The notes: generated by a model not told the origin, from the sequence alone. 64,000 nt of DNA from Nocardia colli (GCF_008704205.1 NZ_VXLC01000018.1:186001-250000); one strand, 5' to 3'; positions 1-9,279 are shown, counted from the stretch's first letter. Numbers and translations: made by a program.

Positions 1-82
1 TACATTCGCCGTCCGCGAATAGGGGCACGTGTCACCATCGAACAGCCGCAACGACATTCGCGAAACGGGGAGGCCGGCGTAG

Positions 83-1366
83 ATGAAACAGCTACCAGCG
101 GAGTTCTTTCATACGCCGTATGCCTTCTATCAGCAGCTGCGTGCGGACGGTCCGGTGCACCAGATCCGCCTGCCCAACGGCGTGCGCGCCTGGCTGGTCG
201 TGGACTACGACGCCGTCAAGGCGGTGCTGCGGCACAGCGACATCCGCAAGGACCCGAGCACCGAGACCGGGGCGAAAGCCAGGCAGAGCGCCGCGGGCGA
301 CAGCGGGGTCACCGCGGCCAACCAGCGATTGAGCCACCACCTGCTCAACGCCGACCCGCCGCGGCACTCGCGCCTGCGCAAACTGGTCACTCCGGCGTTC
401 GCGCCGGCCAGGATGGAGGCGCTCGCGTCCCGGGTGACGGCCATCGCGGACGAACTGCTCGACCGGATCGCGGCCGCCGACCCGGCCGAACCGGTGGATC
501 TGCTGGAGGAGTACGCCTTTCCGCTGCCCATCACGGTGATCTGTGAGCTGATCGGCGTGCCGGTCGAGGACCGCGCGCAGTTCCGCGAGTGGTCCGCCGC
601 CGTGGTCGACGTCTCGATGTCGGAGCCGCAGGCCATGCGGGCCGCGACCGATGCCCTCGTCGATTACTTCGACCGGCTGGTGGAACTGCGCCGGGAACGC
701 GGTCTCGGCGACGACCTCATCTCGCACCTGCTGACCGCGACCGAGGACGGCGATCGGCTCAGTCACGACGAACTGATCTCGATGGTGTTCCTGATCCTGG
801 TCGCCGGGCACGAGACCACGGTCAACCTGATCGGCAACACCGTGCTCACCCTGCTGACCGACCCGCCGCGCTACCACGCGCTGCGCGAGGACCCCGACAC
901 CGTCGCGCCGCTGGTCGAAGAGGTGCTGCGGCACAACGGCCCGGTGAACGTCGCGACGCTGCGCTACACCAACGCCCCGATCACCCTCGGCGGCACCGAA
1001 ATCCCCGCGGGCGAACTGGTCCTGGTCGCGCTCGCCTCGGCCAATCGTGACGAACGTCATTTCACCGATCCGGCGACCTTCGATCCGGACCGCCCGGCCA
1101 ACCACATCGCCTTCGGTCACGGCATCCACTACTGCCTCGGCGCCGGCCTGGCCCGGCTGGAGGCCCGCATCGCCCTGACCCGCCTCGTCGCGCGCTTCCC
1201 CGACCTGCGCCTGGCCGTCGACGCGGACGAACTGCGCTGGCGGGGGAGCATCCTGATCCGCGGACTGCTCGATCTGCCGGTCGATCCGGCTGCCGGGCCG
1301 GCGCATTCGACCGGCGCCCAGGTGCGCCCGGCCGGCGTCCAGGTGCTGAATCGAATCGCCGATTAG
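83..1366 (+). CDS. Cytochrome P450
   Basis: A 427-residue bacterial soluble P450, a haem-thiolate monooxygenase that needs ferredoxin and ferredoxin reductase partners. The I-helix oxygen-activation motif AGHETT is at residues 241-246, the ExxR motif (EVLR) at 280-283, and the haem-binding loop FGHGIHYCLG places the cysteine ligand at residue 351. The length is usual for the CYP107-like families. An SD-like GGGGAGG sits about 12 nt before the ATG. The last ~30 residues after the core are Pro/Ala-rich and poorly conserved in type. An FAD monooxygenase follows 46 nt downstream on the same strand, so the two may act on the same substrate; no ferredoxin gene is nearby. The substrate is unknown. 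Confidence 0.95.
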   Translation: MKQLPAEFFHTPYAFYQQLRADGPVHQIRLPNGVRAWLVVDYDAVKAVLRHSDIRKDPSTETGAKARQSAAGDSGVTAANQRLSHHLLNADPPRHSRLRKLVTPAFAPARMEALASRVTAIADELLDRIAAADPAEPVDLLEEYAFPLPITVICELIGVPVEDRAQFREWSAAVVDVSMSEPQAMRAATDALVDYFDRLVELRRERGLGDDLISHLLTATEDGDRLSHDELISMVFLILVAGHETTVNLIGNTVLTLLTDPPRYHALREDPDTVAPLVEEVLRHNGPVNVATLRYTNAPITLGGTEIPAGELVLVALASANRDERHFTDPATFDPDRPANHIAFGHGIHYCLGAGLARLEARIALTRLVARFPDLRLAVDADELRWRGSILIRGLLDLPVDPAAGPAHSTGAQVRPAGVQVLNRIAD

Positions 1367-1412
1367 AGCAACCGACTTTGCTGTGGCCCGTAAGCGACGT
1401 AATCTCCTGCGC

Positions 1413-3050
1413 ATGACGAGCGGAAACCGCATCGCGATCGTTGGTGCGGGTATCGCAGGTCTTGCCTGCGCGAAAGTGCTGATCCAGAAGGGTTTTCCGG
1501 TCGAGATCTTCGACCGTGCGCCCGATGTCGGTGGCGTGTGGAGTGCGACCCGCAGGTACCCGGGGCTGCGAACCCAGAATTCCAAGAACACCTATCACTT
1601 CTCCGACTTCCCGATGCCCTCGGATTACCCGAAGGTGCTCGACGGCGAACAGATGCAGGCGTATCTGGCCGCCTACGCCGACCACTTCGGCCTGCGCGAC
1701 CACCTGCGGCTCAACACCGAGGTGGTTGCCGCGGACCCGGTGGACAGCGGCTGGCTGCTGGAGATTCGTGATCAGGGCGGTATACATCGCACGTCCTGTG
1801 ATCACCTGGTCATCGCGAACGGGGTGTTCAGCGAGCCCGCGATCCCGGACTTCCGCGGCATCGAACTGTTCCGTGCCGCGGGCGGCCAGATGGGGCACGT
1901 GTCGGAGTTCCTGGATGTCGAGGCGGTGCGCGGCAAGTCCGTCGTCGTCGTCGGTTACGGCAAGTCCGCCTGTGACATCGCCGAGGCGGTGAGCGACGTC
2001 GCGGGTTCGACCACCGTGGTGGCGCGCCGCCTGCTGTGGAAGATGCCGCGCAAGATGGCCAAGGTCATCGACTACGAGCGCCTGATGCTGACCCGCTTCG
2101 GCGAGGCGCACTTCCACCACAGGGAACCGGGCCGGATGGACCGCTTCCTCGACGGTCCCGGAAGTTCGTTCCGGATCAGCAATCTCGACCTGATCCAGGA
2201 ACTCGCCACCAAGCACATGAACCTGCGCGAACTCGGCTTGGTGCCGGAGGGCCGGTTCGAGCAGATCGCCGAGAGCACGGTCAGCCTCGCCACTGAGAAC
2301 TTCTACGAGCAGGTCGCCAACGGCCGGATCGTGGTGCAGCGCGACACCGCCATCACCGAAATGCGCGGCGGTGGCGGCGAGATGCCCGCGGTGCAGCTGG
2401 CCAACGGCCACGTCATCCCGGCCGACATCGTCGTCTGCGCCACCGGTTTCCAGCAGCGGGTGCCGTTCCTGACCCCGTACGTGCAGCGCAGGCTCACCGA
2501 CGAGCACGGCAACTTCCGCCTGCACCGGCAGATCCTGCCGCTCGACGTGCCGAATCTGACCTTCGCCGGCTACAACTCGTCGGTGATCAGCACGCTCAAC
2601 GCCGAGGTCGGCGCGCACTGGACCGCCGCGCTGCTGGCCGGTCAGATCGATCTGCCGCCGCGCGACGAGGCGACCGAGCAGATCGACGTCCGGCTGCGCT
2701 GGACCGAGGAGCGCACCCGTGGCCACCACGCGCACGGCACGGTGATCACGCCCTTCTCCATCCGCAACATCGACGACATGCTGGCCGACCTGAAGTTCCG
2801 GCTGCCGCTGCACACGCGGATCGCTCAGTGGTTCCGGACCGTTCGCCCGGAGTCCTACCGCGGGCTCACCACCAAGCACGAGTCCACCAACCCCGCGCCG
2901 CCGGCGCACCCGGTGATCGAGCATGCCGACGTCGCCGCGCCCGGCCCGAGCCTCGGCGCACCCCGACCGCCGGACCTCGGCGTGCCGCCGTCGCACGACC
3001 TGAGCACCGGCATGCCTGGCGATCTGCTGCACGGTTCGCAAGGCAAATAA
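1413..3050 (+). CDS. Flavin-containing monooxygenase (FMO/BVMO-like)
   Basis: An NAD(P)H- and FAD-dependent monooxygenase of about 545 residues. The FAD Rossmann motif (GAGIAG in IVGAGIAGL) lies within the first 20 residues. A second nucleotide-binding stretch, VVVVGYGKSACDIAEA, lies about a third of the way in, as in FMOs and Baeyer-Villiger enzymes. A C-terminal ATG motif (VVCATGFQQ) is also typical. The C-terminal ~50 residues are Pro-rich and look like a disordered tail. The start is uncertain: ATG at 1413 puts the FAD motif at the usual distance from the N terminus, while GTG at 1383 would add ten basic residues; neither has a clear ribosome binding site. It probably forms an operon with the P450. 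Confidence 0.88.
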   Translation: MTSGNRIAIVGAGIAGLACAKVLIQKGFPVEIFDRAPDVGGVWSATRRYPGLRTQNSKNTYHFSDFPMPSDYPKVLDGEQMQAYLAAYADHFGLRDHLRLNTEVVAADPVDSGWLLEIRDQGGIHRTSCDHLVIANGVFSEPAIPDFRGIELFRAAGGQMGHVSEFLDVEAVRGKSVVVVGYGKSACDIAEAVSDVAGSTTVVARRLLWKMPRKMAKVIDYERLMLTRFGEAHFHHREPGRMDRFLDGPGSSFRISNLDLIQELATKHMNLRELGLVPEGRFEQIAESTVSLATENFYEQVANGRIVVQRDTAITEMRGGGGEMPAVQLANGHVIPADIVVCATGFQQRVPFLTPYVQRRLTDEHGNFRLHRQILPLDVPNLTFAGYNSSVISTLNAEVGAHWTAALLAGQIDLPPRDEATEQIDVRLRWTEERTRGHHAHGTVITPFSIRNIDDMLADLKFRLPLHTRIAQWFRTVRPESYRGLTTKHESTNPAPPAHPVIEHADVAAPGPSLGAPRPPDLGVPPSHDLSTGMPGDLLHGSQGK

Positions 3051-3104
3051 GCGAATTCGAGTCGCCGGGGTAGACGCCGCCCACAGCGTCGAGACGCGCC
3101 GAGG

Positions 3105-3154
3105 GATTATCACCAGCGAAATGCTGGCAAACTCCGCTTCCGCTGGCGATAATC
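3105..3154. promoter_or_regulatory. Inverted repeat upstream of LysR gene, probable operator
   Basis: Arms GATTATCnCCAGCG (3105-3118) and CGCTGGnGATAATC (3141-3154) are 14 bp each with one variable base, separated by 22 nt. A second short palindrome, CCAGC-gaaat-GCTGG, lies at 3113-3127. Both sit just ahead of the LysR start chosen here, the usual place for an autoregulatory LysR-family site. This is inferred from symmetry and position only. Confidence 0.55.
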
Positions 3155-3174
3155 CAGAGGTGGAGGCGTTGGAC

Positions 3175-4068
3175 ATGAATCTGCTGGTGGCATTGGACGC
3201 GCTACTGGAGACGAACAGCGTCACCCGGGCAGCCGAACGGCTGCACACCTCCGCGCCGGCCATGAGCCGCACGCTGGCCAAACTGCGCGAGGCGCTGGAC
3301 GACCCGCTGCTGGTGCGGGCCGGCCGCAACCTGGTGCCGACGCCGCGCGCGCTGGAATTGCGGTACGAGGTCGGCACTCTGGTGGAGCAGGGCCGCGCGC
3401 TGCTGACGCCGCGCGGCGCGATCGATCCCGGTGCGCTGAAGCGGAACTTCGCGGTGCAGGCGGGGGACATGGTGCTCACCGAGCTGGCCGGGCCGCTGCT
3501 GGCCGCCGTGCGCGCCGAGGCGCCCGGAGTGACGCTGCGCTTCCTGCCCGACACGCTCGAGGGCACAGCGGCGCTGCGCGACGGACGCGTCGACATCGAG
3601 ATCGGCGTCCTCGATCACGGCGATCCGGAGACGACCGTGCGGCGCGTGCTCGGCGATCGGATGATCGGCATCGCCGCGGCCGATCATCCACTGGTCACCG
3701 AGCGGGTGACGGTCGCAAGGTTCGCGGCCGCCGCGCATCTGAGCATTTCGCGCAATGGTCACGCGCGCGGGCCGATCGACGACCGCCTCGCCCTGCACGG
3801 CCGCACCCGCCGGGTGGTCGCCACGGTGCCGAACCTGACCACCGCGCTGTTCGCCGTACACGGCAGCGACCTGATCTGTCCCGCGCCCGCGCTGTTGAGC
3901 AGGTCCGCCCTGCCCGCACTGGGGTTGTGCGCGTTCGAGATTCCGCTGCCGCTGCCCGAGGTCGCGATCGGCCTGGCCTGGCACCCGCGCAACACCGCCG
4001 ACAGCGGGCATCGCTGGCTGCGCGAGCTGATCGCGACGATCCTGAGCCGCTCGACGGACCCCGCTTGA
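3175..4068 (+). CDS. LysR-family transcriptional regulator
   Basis: A 297-residue LysR-type regulator. The N-terminal winged HTH includes SVTRAAERLHTSAPAMSRTL and the segment DDPLLVRAGR typical of the family. The rest is a periplasmic-binding-like effector domain. I chose ATG 3175 because GGAGG lies 8 nt upstream and because an upstream in-frame ATG (3121) falls inside the palindrome that is probably its operator. It follows the P450/FMO pair on the same strand, so it may control them, but LysR regulators often control divergent genes and none is present here. The ligand is unknown. Confidence 0.93.
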   Translation: MNLLVALDALLETNSVTRAAERLHTSAPAMSRTLAKLREALDDPLLVRAGRNLVPTPRALELRYEVGTLVEQGRALLTPRGAIDPGALKRNFAVQAGDMVLTELAGPLLAAVRAEAPGVTLRFLPDTLEGTAALRDGRVDIEIGVLDHGDPETTVRRVLGDRMIGIAAADHPLVTERVTVARFAAAAHLSISRNGHARGPIDDRLALHGRTRRVVATVPNLTTALFAVHGSDLICPAPALLSRSALPALGLCAFEIPLPLPEVAIGLAWHPRNTADSGHRWLRELIATILSRSTDPA

Positions 4069-4189
4069 GCCGCTGGACGCGTCGTCGCGCAGCATTTCGG
4101 GTCGGCAGGTACCCCGATATCGAGAACCTGATCAGTCGGAAGACATGAGCGGGGCCACCCGATCGACACATCTGCACACCTTCTGACGC

Positions 4190-4263
4190 GCCGCACGCCT
4201 TTTGATTTCCCGCACCGAGATTTGCATGCAAATCTCGGTGCGGGAAATCAAAAAGCGTGCGGC
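4190..4263. repeat. 74-bp near-perfect palindrome without spacer
   Basis: Two 37-nt arms meet at 4226/4227 and are complementary at all but one position (4199 against 4254). The inner 27 bp of each arm are perfect, with centre GATTTGCA|TGCAAATC. It lies between the ends of the convergent LysR and Pro/Thr-rich genes, where a bidirectional terminator would be expected. However, the outer sequence after the stem is not a T-tract on either strand. It could be a terminator, a cruciform-forming element or a protein-binding site. Confidence 0.8.
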
Positions 4264-4310
4264 TGCGTGCCTGCTCGCGCATCGCCGACGTGCGAGCCGA
4301 TCAGCGGACC

Positions 4311-5435
4311 CTACTTCGGCGGGCTGGAGAGCCGGTAGTCGCGCGGCGTCTCGGTGCTGCGCTCGGGTGCGTAGGTGGTCGAGTTCAGATCTGTCGCAGG
4401 CGGTCCGAAGACGTCGGAGCGACCGAGCGGGGCCGCCGCGGTCTTCTTCAGCTCGTCCAGCATCGCCTGCAGCTTGTCGACGTGGGAGTTGTCGACCGGG
4501 ATCAGGTCCTCGTCGGCGCGGTGCGCGCCGGTCAGCGAGGAGCCGTTGGTCTCCGGTTTCGCGCCGTTCGTGCCGCGGCTGTAGTCGGCGCTGTCCGGTG
4601 CCGAGGGAATCATGCTCTCGTACGAATTCTCGTGCGGGCTGGTGAAGTTCTGGTATGAGGAGCCGGCCGGTTCGCGCGGCGCGGTGAAGCTCGACTGCCG
4701 GACCGGTAGCGGTTCCCGGGGCGTCGGCGCGGTGAAGTTCGCCGACTGGGCCGGGCTCGGTTCGCGCGGGGTCGGGGCGGTGAAGTTCGGCGCGGGCGCC
4801 GGGGTGGGCTCGTACGGCACAGGTTCGCGCGGGGTACTGAAGCTGCGCTGCGGCACCGAGTTCGCCTCGTGCGCGGCGGAATCCCGGGCCGGCGCGGTAT
4901 CGCGCGGGGTGGAGTCGTAGCGCCGGGAGACGCTCTCCCTGGTCGCCGCGGCGTTCTCCCTGGCCGTCGAGGTGGTGTCGCGGGCGGGCTGGACCAGATC
5001 GTGCGAGCTGCCGATGCTCTCCCGGGCGGTGGGAGTGGTCGTGGCGGAGGCGGATTCGCGCTGCACGACCTGCTCGGCGGGTACGGAGTTGACGGAGTTG
5101 CGGCGGGACGCGGCGCGCGGCAGCGGACGCTCGGCGGTCTCCGGCGCGGCGTGCGACGCCGCGGCAGGCGACGGCGCACCGCCGGATTCGACCTGCTCCA
5201 GTCGCCCGTCGATGCCCGAAATGTCCTGCCCGGCACGGAAAGCCCACGCCTCGAGCTTGGCCAGTCGCGCCTCGATGCTGTGGTCAGCGGGAACAATGCT
5301 GACGGCGCTGACGGTGTCCACACCGTCGACCCGGGCCGCCACGGCGTCCAGTTTGTCGCTGACCTCACGGAGAACCGCCGCGATGCTCGACAGCATCGCG
5401 CCGATCGACTCGCCGGTCTCTTGACCGTGCTCCAT
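4311..5435 (-). CDS. Hypothetical protein with coiled coil and Pro/Thr/Arg-rich repeats
   Basis: About 374 residues, not recognised. The N-terminal ~90 residues have the heptad character of a short coiled coil (LREVSDKLDAVAARVDGV, then EARLAKLEAW). A long low-complexity region follows, with imperfect repeats such as NFTAPTPREPSPAQ, rich in Pro, Thr, Ser and Arg-Glu pairs. The C terminus returns to a short ordered stretch (DNSHVDKLQAMLDELKK). There is no signal peptide or membrane segment. The start is ATG at 5435 with GGGGAAG upstream. Overlapping long frames on both strands here are by-products of the repeat composition. The likely role is structural or scaffolding, with no direct evidence. 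Confidence 0.7.
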   Translation of the reverse strand: MEHGQETGESIGAMLSSIAAVLREVSDKLDAVAARVDGVDTVSAVSIVPADHSIEARLAKLEAWAFRAGQDISGIDGRLEQVESGGAPSPAAASHAAPETAERPLPRAASRRNSVNSVPAEQVVQRESASATTTPTARESIGSSHDLVQPARDTTSTARENAAATRESVSRRYDSTPRDTAPARDSAAHEANSVPQRSFSTPREPVPYEPTPAPAPNFTAPTPREPSPAQSANFTAPTPREPLPVRQSSFTAPREPAGSSYQNFTSPHENSYESMIPSAPDSADYSRGTNGAKPETNGSSLTGAHRADEDLIPVDNSHVDKLQAMLDELKKTAAAPLGRSDVFGPPATDLNSTTYAPERSTETPRDYRLSSPPK

Positions 5436-5976
5436 CCAGTACCCACTTCCCCGTATCGGCCCAGCTCGCACCGGGCCGGACGATTCTATCCGCCCAGTTG
5501 GAAATACGCGGCCTACGAAAACCGGCTACGTACCGGCCTCCCTTGGATCTGATCGAAGCAGCGTAGGCGGGCCGTTTCGTACCGATGCAGGCGAGGTCGG
5601 CACGATCCGGTTTGTCCGGAACAGATCTGCTTACGAATTGGCACCCCAGCGAGGCGCATCCCGTCGTAGCCTAAACGTTATCGCGCTCCGGTGACGCCCC
5701 GAGGAGCGTGCGACGGCGCACATGGGCGCGTTGCACGGCGGCGTCGCAGGATGGCGGCTACTGTCAATCCGCCGACATATGCGTGTCGTTGTGGCCGCCT
5801 ACTGCGGCGAATTTCCTTGTGGCACAGCCCACACCAGGTGTTGGACCGGAAATCTGCCGGTGTGGCGCACCCGGGCGCGGGGTAAAGAGGACTGGCGAGG
5901 AGCGCGAGTCTGACGCACTCTTGATCTATGGCGTAGGTCGCCAGGCCTGCGGTGGTTTGGGCAGGGGAGTGGTCGC
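5436..5976. other. Intergenic region between divergent genes
   Basis: About 540 nt separating the starts of the Pro/Thr-rich gene and the CoiA-like gene. It must hold both promoters. I see no convincing small gene, RNA or terminator. Short reading frames present lack ribosome binding sites. Confidence 0.5.
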
Positions 5977-6924
5977 GTGAGAACGAAGCAGCGGGCGGAG
6001 ATCGCCTGCGGTCGCCAGGCGATGCTCGCCGAGTTGGGTATAGCGGACGGCGCGGGCAGGGCCCGCAGGCGCACCGGCGGATACGGCTGTAAGTGTCCGG
6101 AATGCGACGCGGCGCAATGGGATATGCGGCGGTTGAAGTATTGGGTGTGCGGCCGGCTGCTGGCGAACGGCGCGGACGTGGCCGAGGTGGATCGACGGGT
6201 GGATGGGCTGCCGGTCGACATCTATTGGCGCAAGGGTGAGCGCGAGTTCGTCATCGAGGTGCGCAGCGGCGCGCTGGAACGTCCGCTCGCGCAGGAACAT
6301 ACGGATCGGCTGCGCAAGGCCGGCATCGAGGACGTGCTGTGGCTGTGCCCGCCCGGCTACTGGGTCGATCATCTGCACGCGCTCGGCGTCGCCGATTTCG
6401 CCCCGCCCGCATGCGATTACCAGACGGTGACCGGTGTGCTGGACACCGAGCACAGCGCGGTGGCCTCGCCGCGCAGGCGCCCGCTGGAGCTGCGTGACTT
6501 CCTCGCCGGCTGGGTCACCGGCGACATCGTCTGGGGATATCGTGATGTGACGACAGGAGGTTGGGCCGCCGTGGCCGACTGGGAGCACCACACGAAAACG
6601 CAGGCGATGATCATCGCCCGGCAGCGTCAGGAGCTGGTCAACCAGCGCACGACGCTGGCCCTGTCCCGGAAATCCGTGCGGGACAAGCAGAAACACCTGA
6701 TGAAGCTGACCGCCCGGCTGGAACGCGCCGAGCAGGAGGCGCAGGAGCGGGCCGATTCACTCGCGCAGGCGCGCCGCAAGATCGATGACCACAGCCGGGT
6801 CGACACCTCGCTGCGCAACACGATCAAGCATCTGCAACAGACCATCAATCACTGGCAGCTGGTGACCTGCTGCGCGATGATGCTGATCGTCACGTTCCTC
6901 GCGGGCGCGATGGTGGTGCGCTGA
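5977..6924 (+). CDS. CoiA-like nuclease-fold protein with coiled coil and C-terminal membrane anchor
   Basis: 315 residues from a GTG start with GGGGAG 8 nt upstream. The N-terminal part carries a CxC-x2-C-type zinc-like motif (CKCPEC) followed by VDIYWRKGEREFVIEVRSG. This pattern, D-(x)n-ExR, matches the PD-(D/E)xK nuclease fold of the competence CoiA family with Arg in place of Lys. Residues ~205-290 are a charged coiled coil (LTARLERAEQEAQERADSL). The last ~20 residues form a single hydrophobic segment (MMLIVTFLAGAMVV), a C-terminal membrane anchor. It converges on and overlaps the sigma4/TnsA-like gene by 35 nt. Nuclease activity is inferred, not shown. Confidence 0.7.
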   Translation: MRTKQRAEIACGRQAMLAELGIADGAGRARRRTGGYGCKCPECDAAQWDMRRLKYWVCGRLLANGADVAEVDRRVDGLPVDIYWRKGEREFVIEVRSGALERPLAQEHTDRLRKAGIEDVLWLCPPGYWVDHLHALGVADFAPPACDYQTVTGVLDTEHSAVASPRRRPLELRDFLAGWVTGDIVWGYRDVTTGGWAAVADWEHHTKTQAMIIARQRQELVNQRTTLALSRKSVRDKQKHLMKLTARLERAEQEAQERADSLAQARRKIDDHSRVDTSLRNTIKHLQQTINHWQLVTCCAMMLIVTFLAGAMVVR

Positions 6925-8119
6925 GCCGGAACGGGCCACGGTCCCAACGCCATTCGTTGCGCAGCACCAGGGCGATGAAGTCGAGCAGCTCGAGGCCGGT
7001 GTCGTCGCGGACCTGACGGATCGCCGACCACGGCGCCGGTCCGTGCTCGACCAGCTCGGTCAGTTTCGCTGCACTGGTCGCATCGACCTTGCGGGCGAGC
7101 AGATCGGGGAGGCCGATGAGGCTGCCGGTCCAGACGAGCCAGCCCCAGTTCTTGCCGTGCGCGTAGGCACGGCCCGCGGCGGCCTTGGCTCGATTGACGT
7201 GGAAGGCAACGTGTCCGAGCGGCTGGACATCGATCAGCACGACCCGGCCGTCGGTGAGCCGGGCGGCGATGCTCGGGTAGGCGAGCTGTTCGGTGCCGTC
7301 CAGGTCGTAGCCGACGGCGGCCGGTTGTTCCTGGAACGAGTCGACCAGGTCGCTCGCGTTGAGGATCCACAGCAGGCGGGCTTCCAGGCCGGAGTCGAAC
7401 GGGACGTCGCGGCCGACCTTGTCGAGGTAGAAGTGCCCGCGGCCGTCGTCGTCGCTGTCGACCGTGCGGGCGGAGGTCAGGGGTAGCGCGTCCGGGGTTC
7501 CGGATCCGGGCCAATCCACTTGTCCCAGCCATGGATTCAGCTGACTCGTCGCCCGCGGTTCGGCGTCGCGCAGCTTGGCCAGCCGCCGGTTCGTCTTCTT
7601 CTGCCAGGCCGCGATCCGTTGCGTGACGAAGCCCGCGACGCGTTTCGCGTCCTCGGCGGCGTGGCCGGCCAGCCGTAACTTCAAGTACGACAACTCGTTT
7701 GCCGCGATGTCGGTGTCGGTGGCATAGGTCTCGACCAGCAACGTCCGGACCAGTTGCTGGTCGCGCGCGCCGATCGGATAGCGCTCGGCGAACGCACTCG
7801 CCGCCCGATGCCCGCTCAGCTGGGCATTGCGAATCAGCTGGCTCACGGCCTTGGTGTGCAGCTGCCGGATCCGGTCGCGGGACAGGTCGTAGCGCGCGCC
7901 GATCTTGGCCAGCGTCTCCGGTTGCTCGCCGGTGACGCCGAGCCGATAGGACAGGATCTCCCCGTCCTTGGCCTTGCGATCGGCCTGCAACGCGATCAGT
8001 TCGGCCAGTAACTCGTTGACTTCCTCGAGCCCGAACGAAATATCGTCCTGTAGATCGAGTAGCTCGGGGTCCGTCCCGTCCGCCGCGGCGGGTGCCTCGA
8101 CCTCCCGGCTAACCGTCAC
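6890..8119 (-). CDS. Sigma-70 region 4 HTH fused to TnsA-like nuclease domain
   Basis: 409 residues from a GTG start with AGGGGGT upstream. The N-terminal third has an alpha-helical stretch and a sigma-70 region-4-type HTH (LAKIGARYDLSRDRIRQL). The second half has FDSGLEARLLWIL, then YPSIAARLTDGRVVLIDVQ, resembling the E...D...(D/E)xK(Q) core of TnsA-type or Vsr-like endonucleases, with Gln where Lys is usual. It could be a DNA-binding nuclease or an inactive nuclease-fold regulator. It is not a complete sigma factor because region 2 is absent. Its 3' end overlaps the convergent CoiA-like gene, so the two are physically and perhaps functionally linked. No transposase genes are nearby. Confidence 0.68.
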   Translation of the reverse strand: MTVSREVEAPAAADGTDPELLDLQDDISFGLEEVNELLAELIALQADRKAKDGEILSYRLGVTGEQPETLAKIGARYDLSRDRIRQLHTKAVSQLIRNAQLSGHRAASAFAERYPIGARDQQLVRTLLVETYATDTDIAANELSYLKLRLAGHAAEDAKRVAGFVTQRIAAWQKKTNRRLAKLRDAEPRATSQLNPWLGQVDWPGSGTPDALPLTSARTVDSDDDGRGHFYLDKVGRDVPFDSGLEARLLWILNASDLVDSFQEQPAAVGYDLDGTEQLAYPSIAARLTDGRVVLIDVQPLGHVAFHVNRAKAAAGRAYAHGKNWGWLVWTGSLIGLPDLLARKVDATSAAKLTELVEHGPAPWSAIRQVRDDTGLELLDFIALVLRNEWRWDRGPFRLSAPPSRPRGT

Positions 8120-8214
8120 GCTGCGACCCCCTGGCTCGGTTTCCTGTGCGGCTCAGCCTAATGCCGACCACCGACATTTCCGCCGCACCGACCGGGTCCA
8201 GGGGGCCGCTCGTG

Positions 8215-9279
8215 TCAGACGCCCAGTTGCTCGGCAGCCAGCGCGGTGCCCTCGAGCCGCGCCTTGATCTTGGCGAAGGCCGTCTCCCGCGAGGTCGAGG
8301 TGTCGTCGGCGAAGGGGGAGAACCCGCAGTCATCGCAGGTGCCCAGGCGGTCGACGGGCAGGTGCCTGGCCGCAGCCAGCACCCGGTCGCGCACCTCTTC
8401 CGGCGTCTCGACGCGCGGATCGATCGGGTCGATGACGCCGACGAAGATGCGCGCGTCCGCGGGCAGATACTCGGCGATGACCGCGAGCACCTTCTCCGGG
8501 TCCGGCTCGCTGGCCAGCTGGACGTAGAAGTTGCCCGCCTTCAGCTGCAACATCTTCGGCAGCAGCCCGGTGTAGTCGACATCGAGGCTGTGCGTGGAGT
8601 CCTGATCGCCGCCGGGGCAGGTGTGCACCCCGATCTTCGCCCGCTCTTCGGCCGAGAACCGTTCGAGCACCAGGTTGTTCAGCTCGATGAACTGGTCGAG
8701 CACGCCGCCGCTCGGATCGAGCTTCAGCGACAGCCTGCCCTCGGTGAAGTCGAGCTGCACGCTCTGCGCGCCGGCGTCGAGGCAGCTGCGGATGTCGGCC
8801 TCGGCCTCGTTGATCAGGTCGGTGAGGAAGGCCTCCCGCGGATAGCCGTCGATGGGCTCGCTCGGGTACAGCAGGCTCATCGCCGACGGCGCGATCACCG
8901 CCTGCTTCACCGGCACGTTCGCCAGCGCCTGCGCCGCCTTCAGGTAGTCGACAGCGTGCGCTTGATACCGGAACGGCCCGCCGGTCAGCACCGGTAACTG
9001 CCGCTGATGCCCGTCGGCGAACGGGATCACCGCACCGGCCGGCGCGAGCTGGCTCGACCCGGCGATCGGATACGTGACAAAACTGGGTTTGCTCTGCTCG
9101 CCGTCAGTGACGACCGGCGACCCGGTGTCCTCTAACCGGCGAATGGTGTCACTGACAGCCCGTTGCTGCACCTCGGCGAACGCGGCGTCATCGATCTCGC
9201 CTGCACCGTGGGCCGCCATCGCGGCTTGCAACTCTTGGGGACGTGGGATGCTACCGATCAGCTCTGTGGGGATGGTCAC
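8215..9279 (-). CDS. MetE C-terminal-like methyltransferase (cobalamin-independent methionine synthase family)
   Basis: 354 residues, the size of the single-barrel MetE/UROD-like proteins rather than the ~750-residue full MetE. The zinc-site residues are visible as VHTCPGG (His and Cys) and, near the C terminus, TCDDCGFSP. The N-terminal IGSIPRPQEL matches the family's conserved opening. Such proteins transfer methyl groups to homocysteine or related thiols. Some act with alternative methyl donors and have no known substrate. The start is GTG at 9279. It stands alone between unrelated genes. The exact substrate is unknown. Confidence 0.85.
   Translation of the reverse strand: MTIPTELIGSIPRPQELQAAMAAHGAGEIDDAAFAEVQQRAVSDTIRRLEDTGSPVVTDGEQSKPSFVTYPIAGSSQLAPAGAVIPFADGHQRQLPVLTGGPFRYQAHAVDYLKAAQALANVPVKQAVIAPSAMSLLYPSEPIDGYPREAFLTDLINEAEADIRSCLDAGAQSVQLDFTEGRLSLKLDPSGGVLDQFIELNNLVLERFSAEERAKIGVHTCPGGDQDSTHSLDVDYTGLLPKMLQLKAGNFYVQLASEPDPEKVLAVIAEYLPADARIFVGVIDPIDPRVETPEEVRDRVLAAARHLPVDRLGTCDDCGFSPFADDTSTSRETAFAKIKARLEGTALAAEQLGV

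Noticed and set aside
4132..5247. Long minus-strand frame overlapping the Pro/Thr-rich protein
   Set aside because: Very Arg/Ala-rich composition with no start signal; it is a frame shadow of the repeat region.
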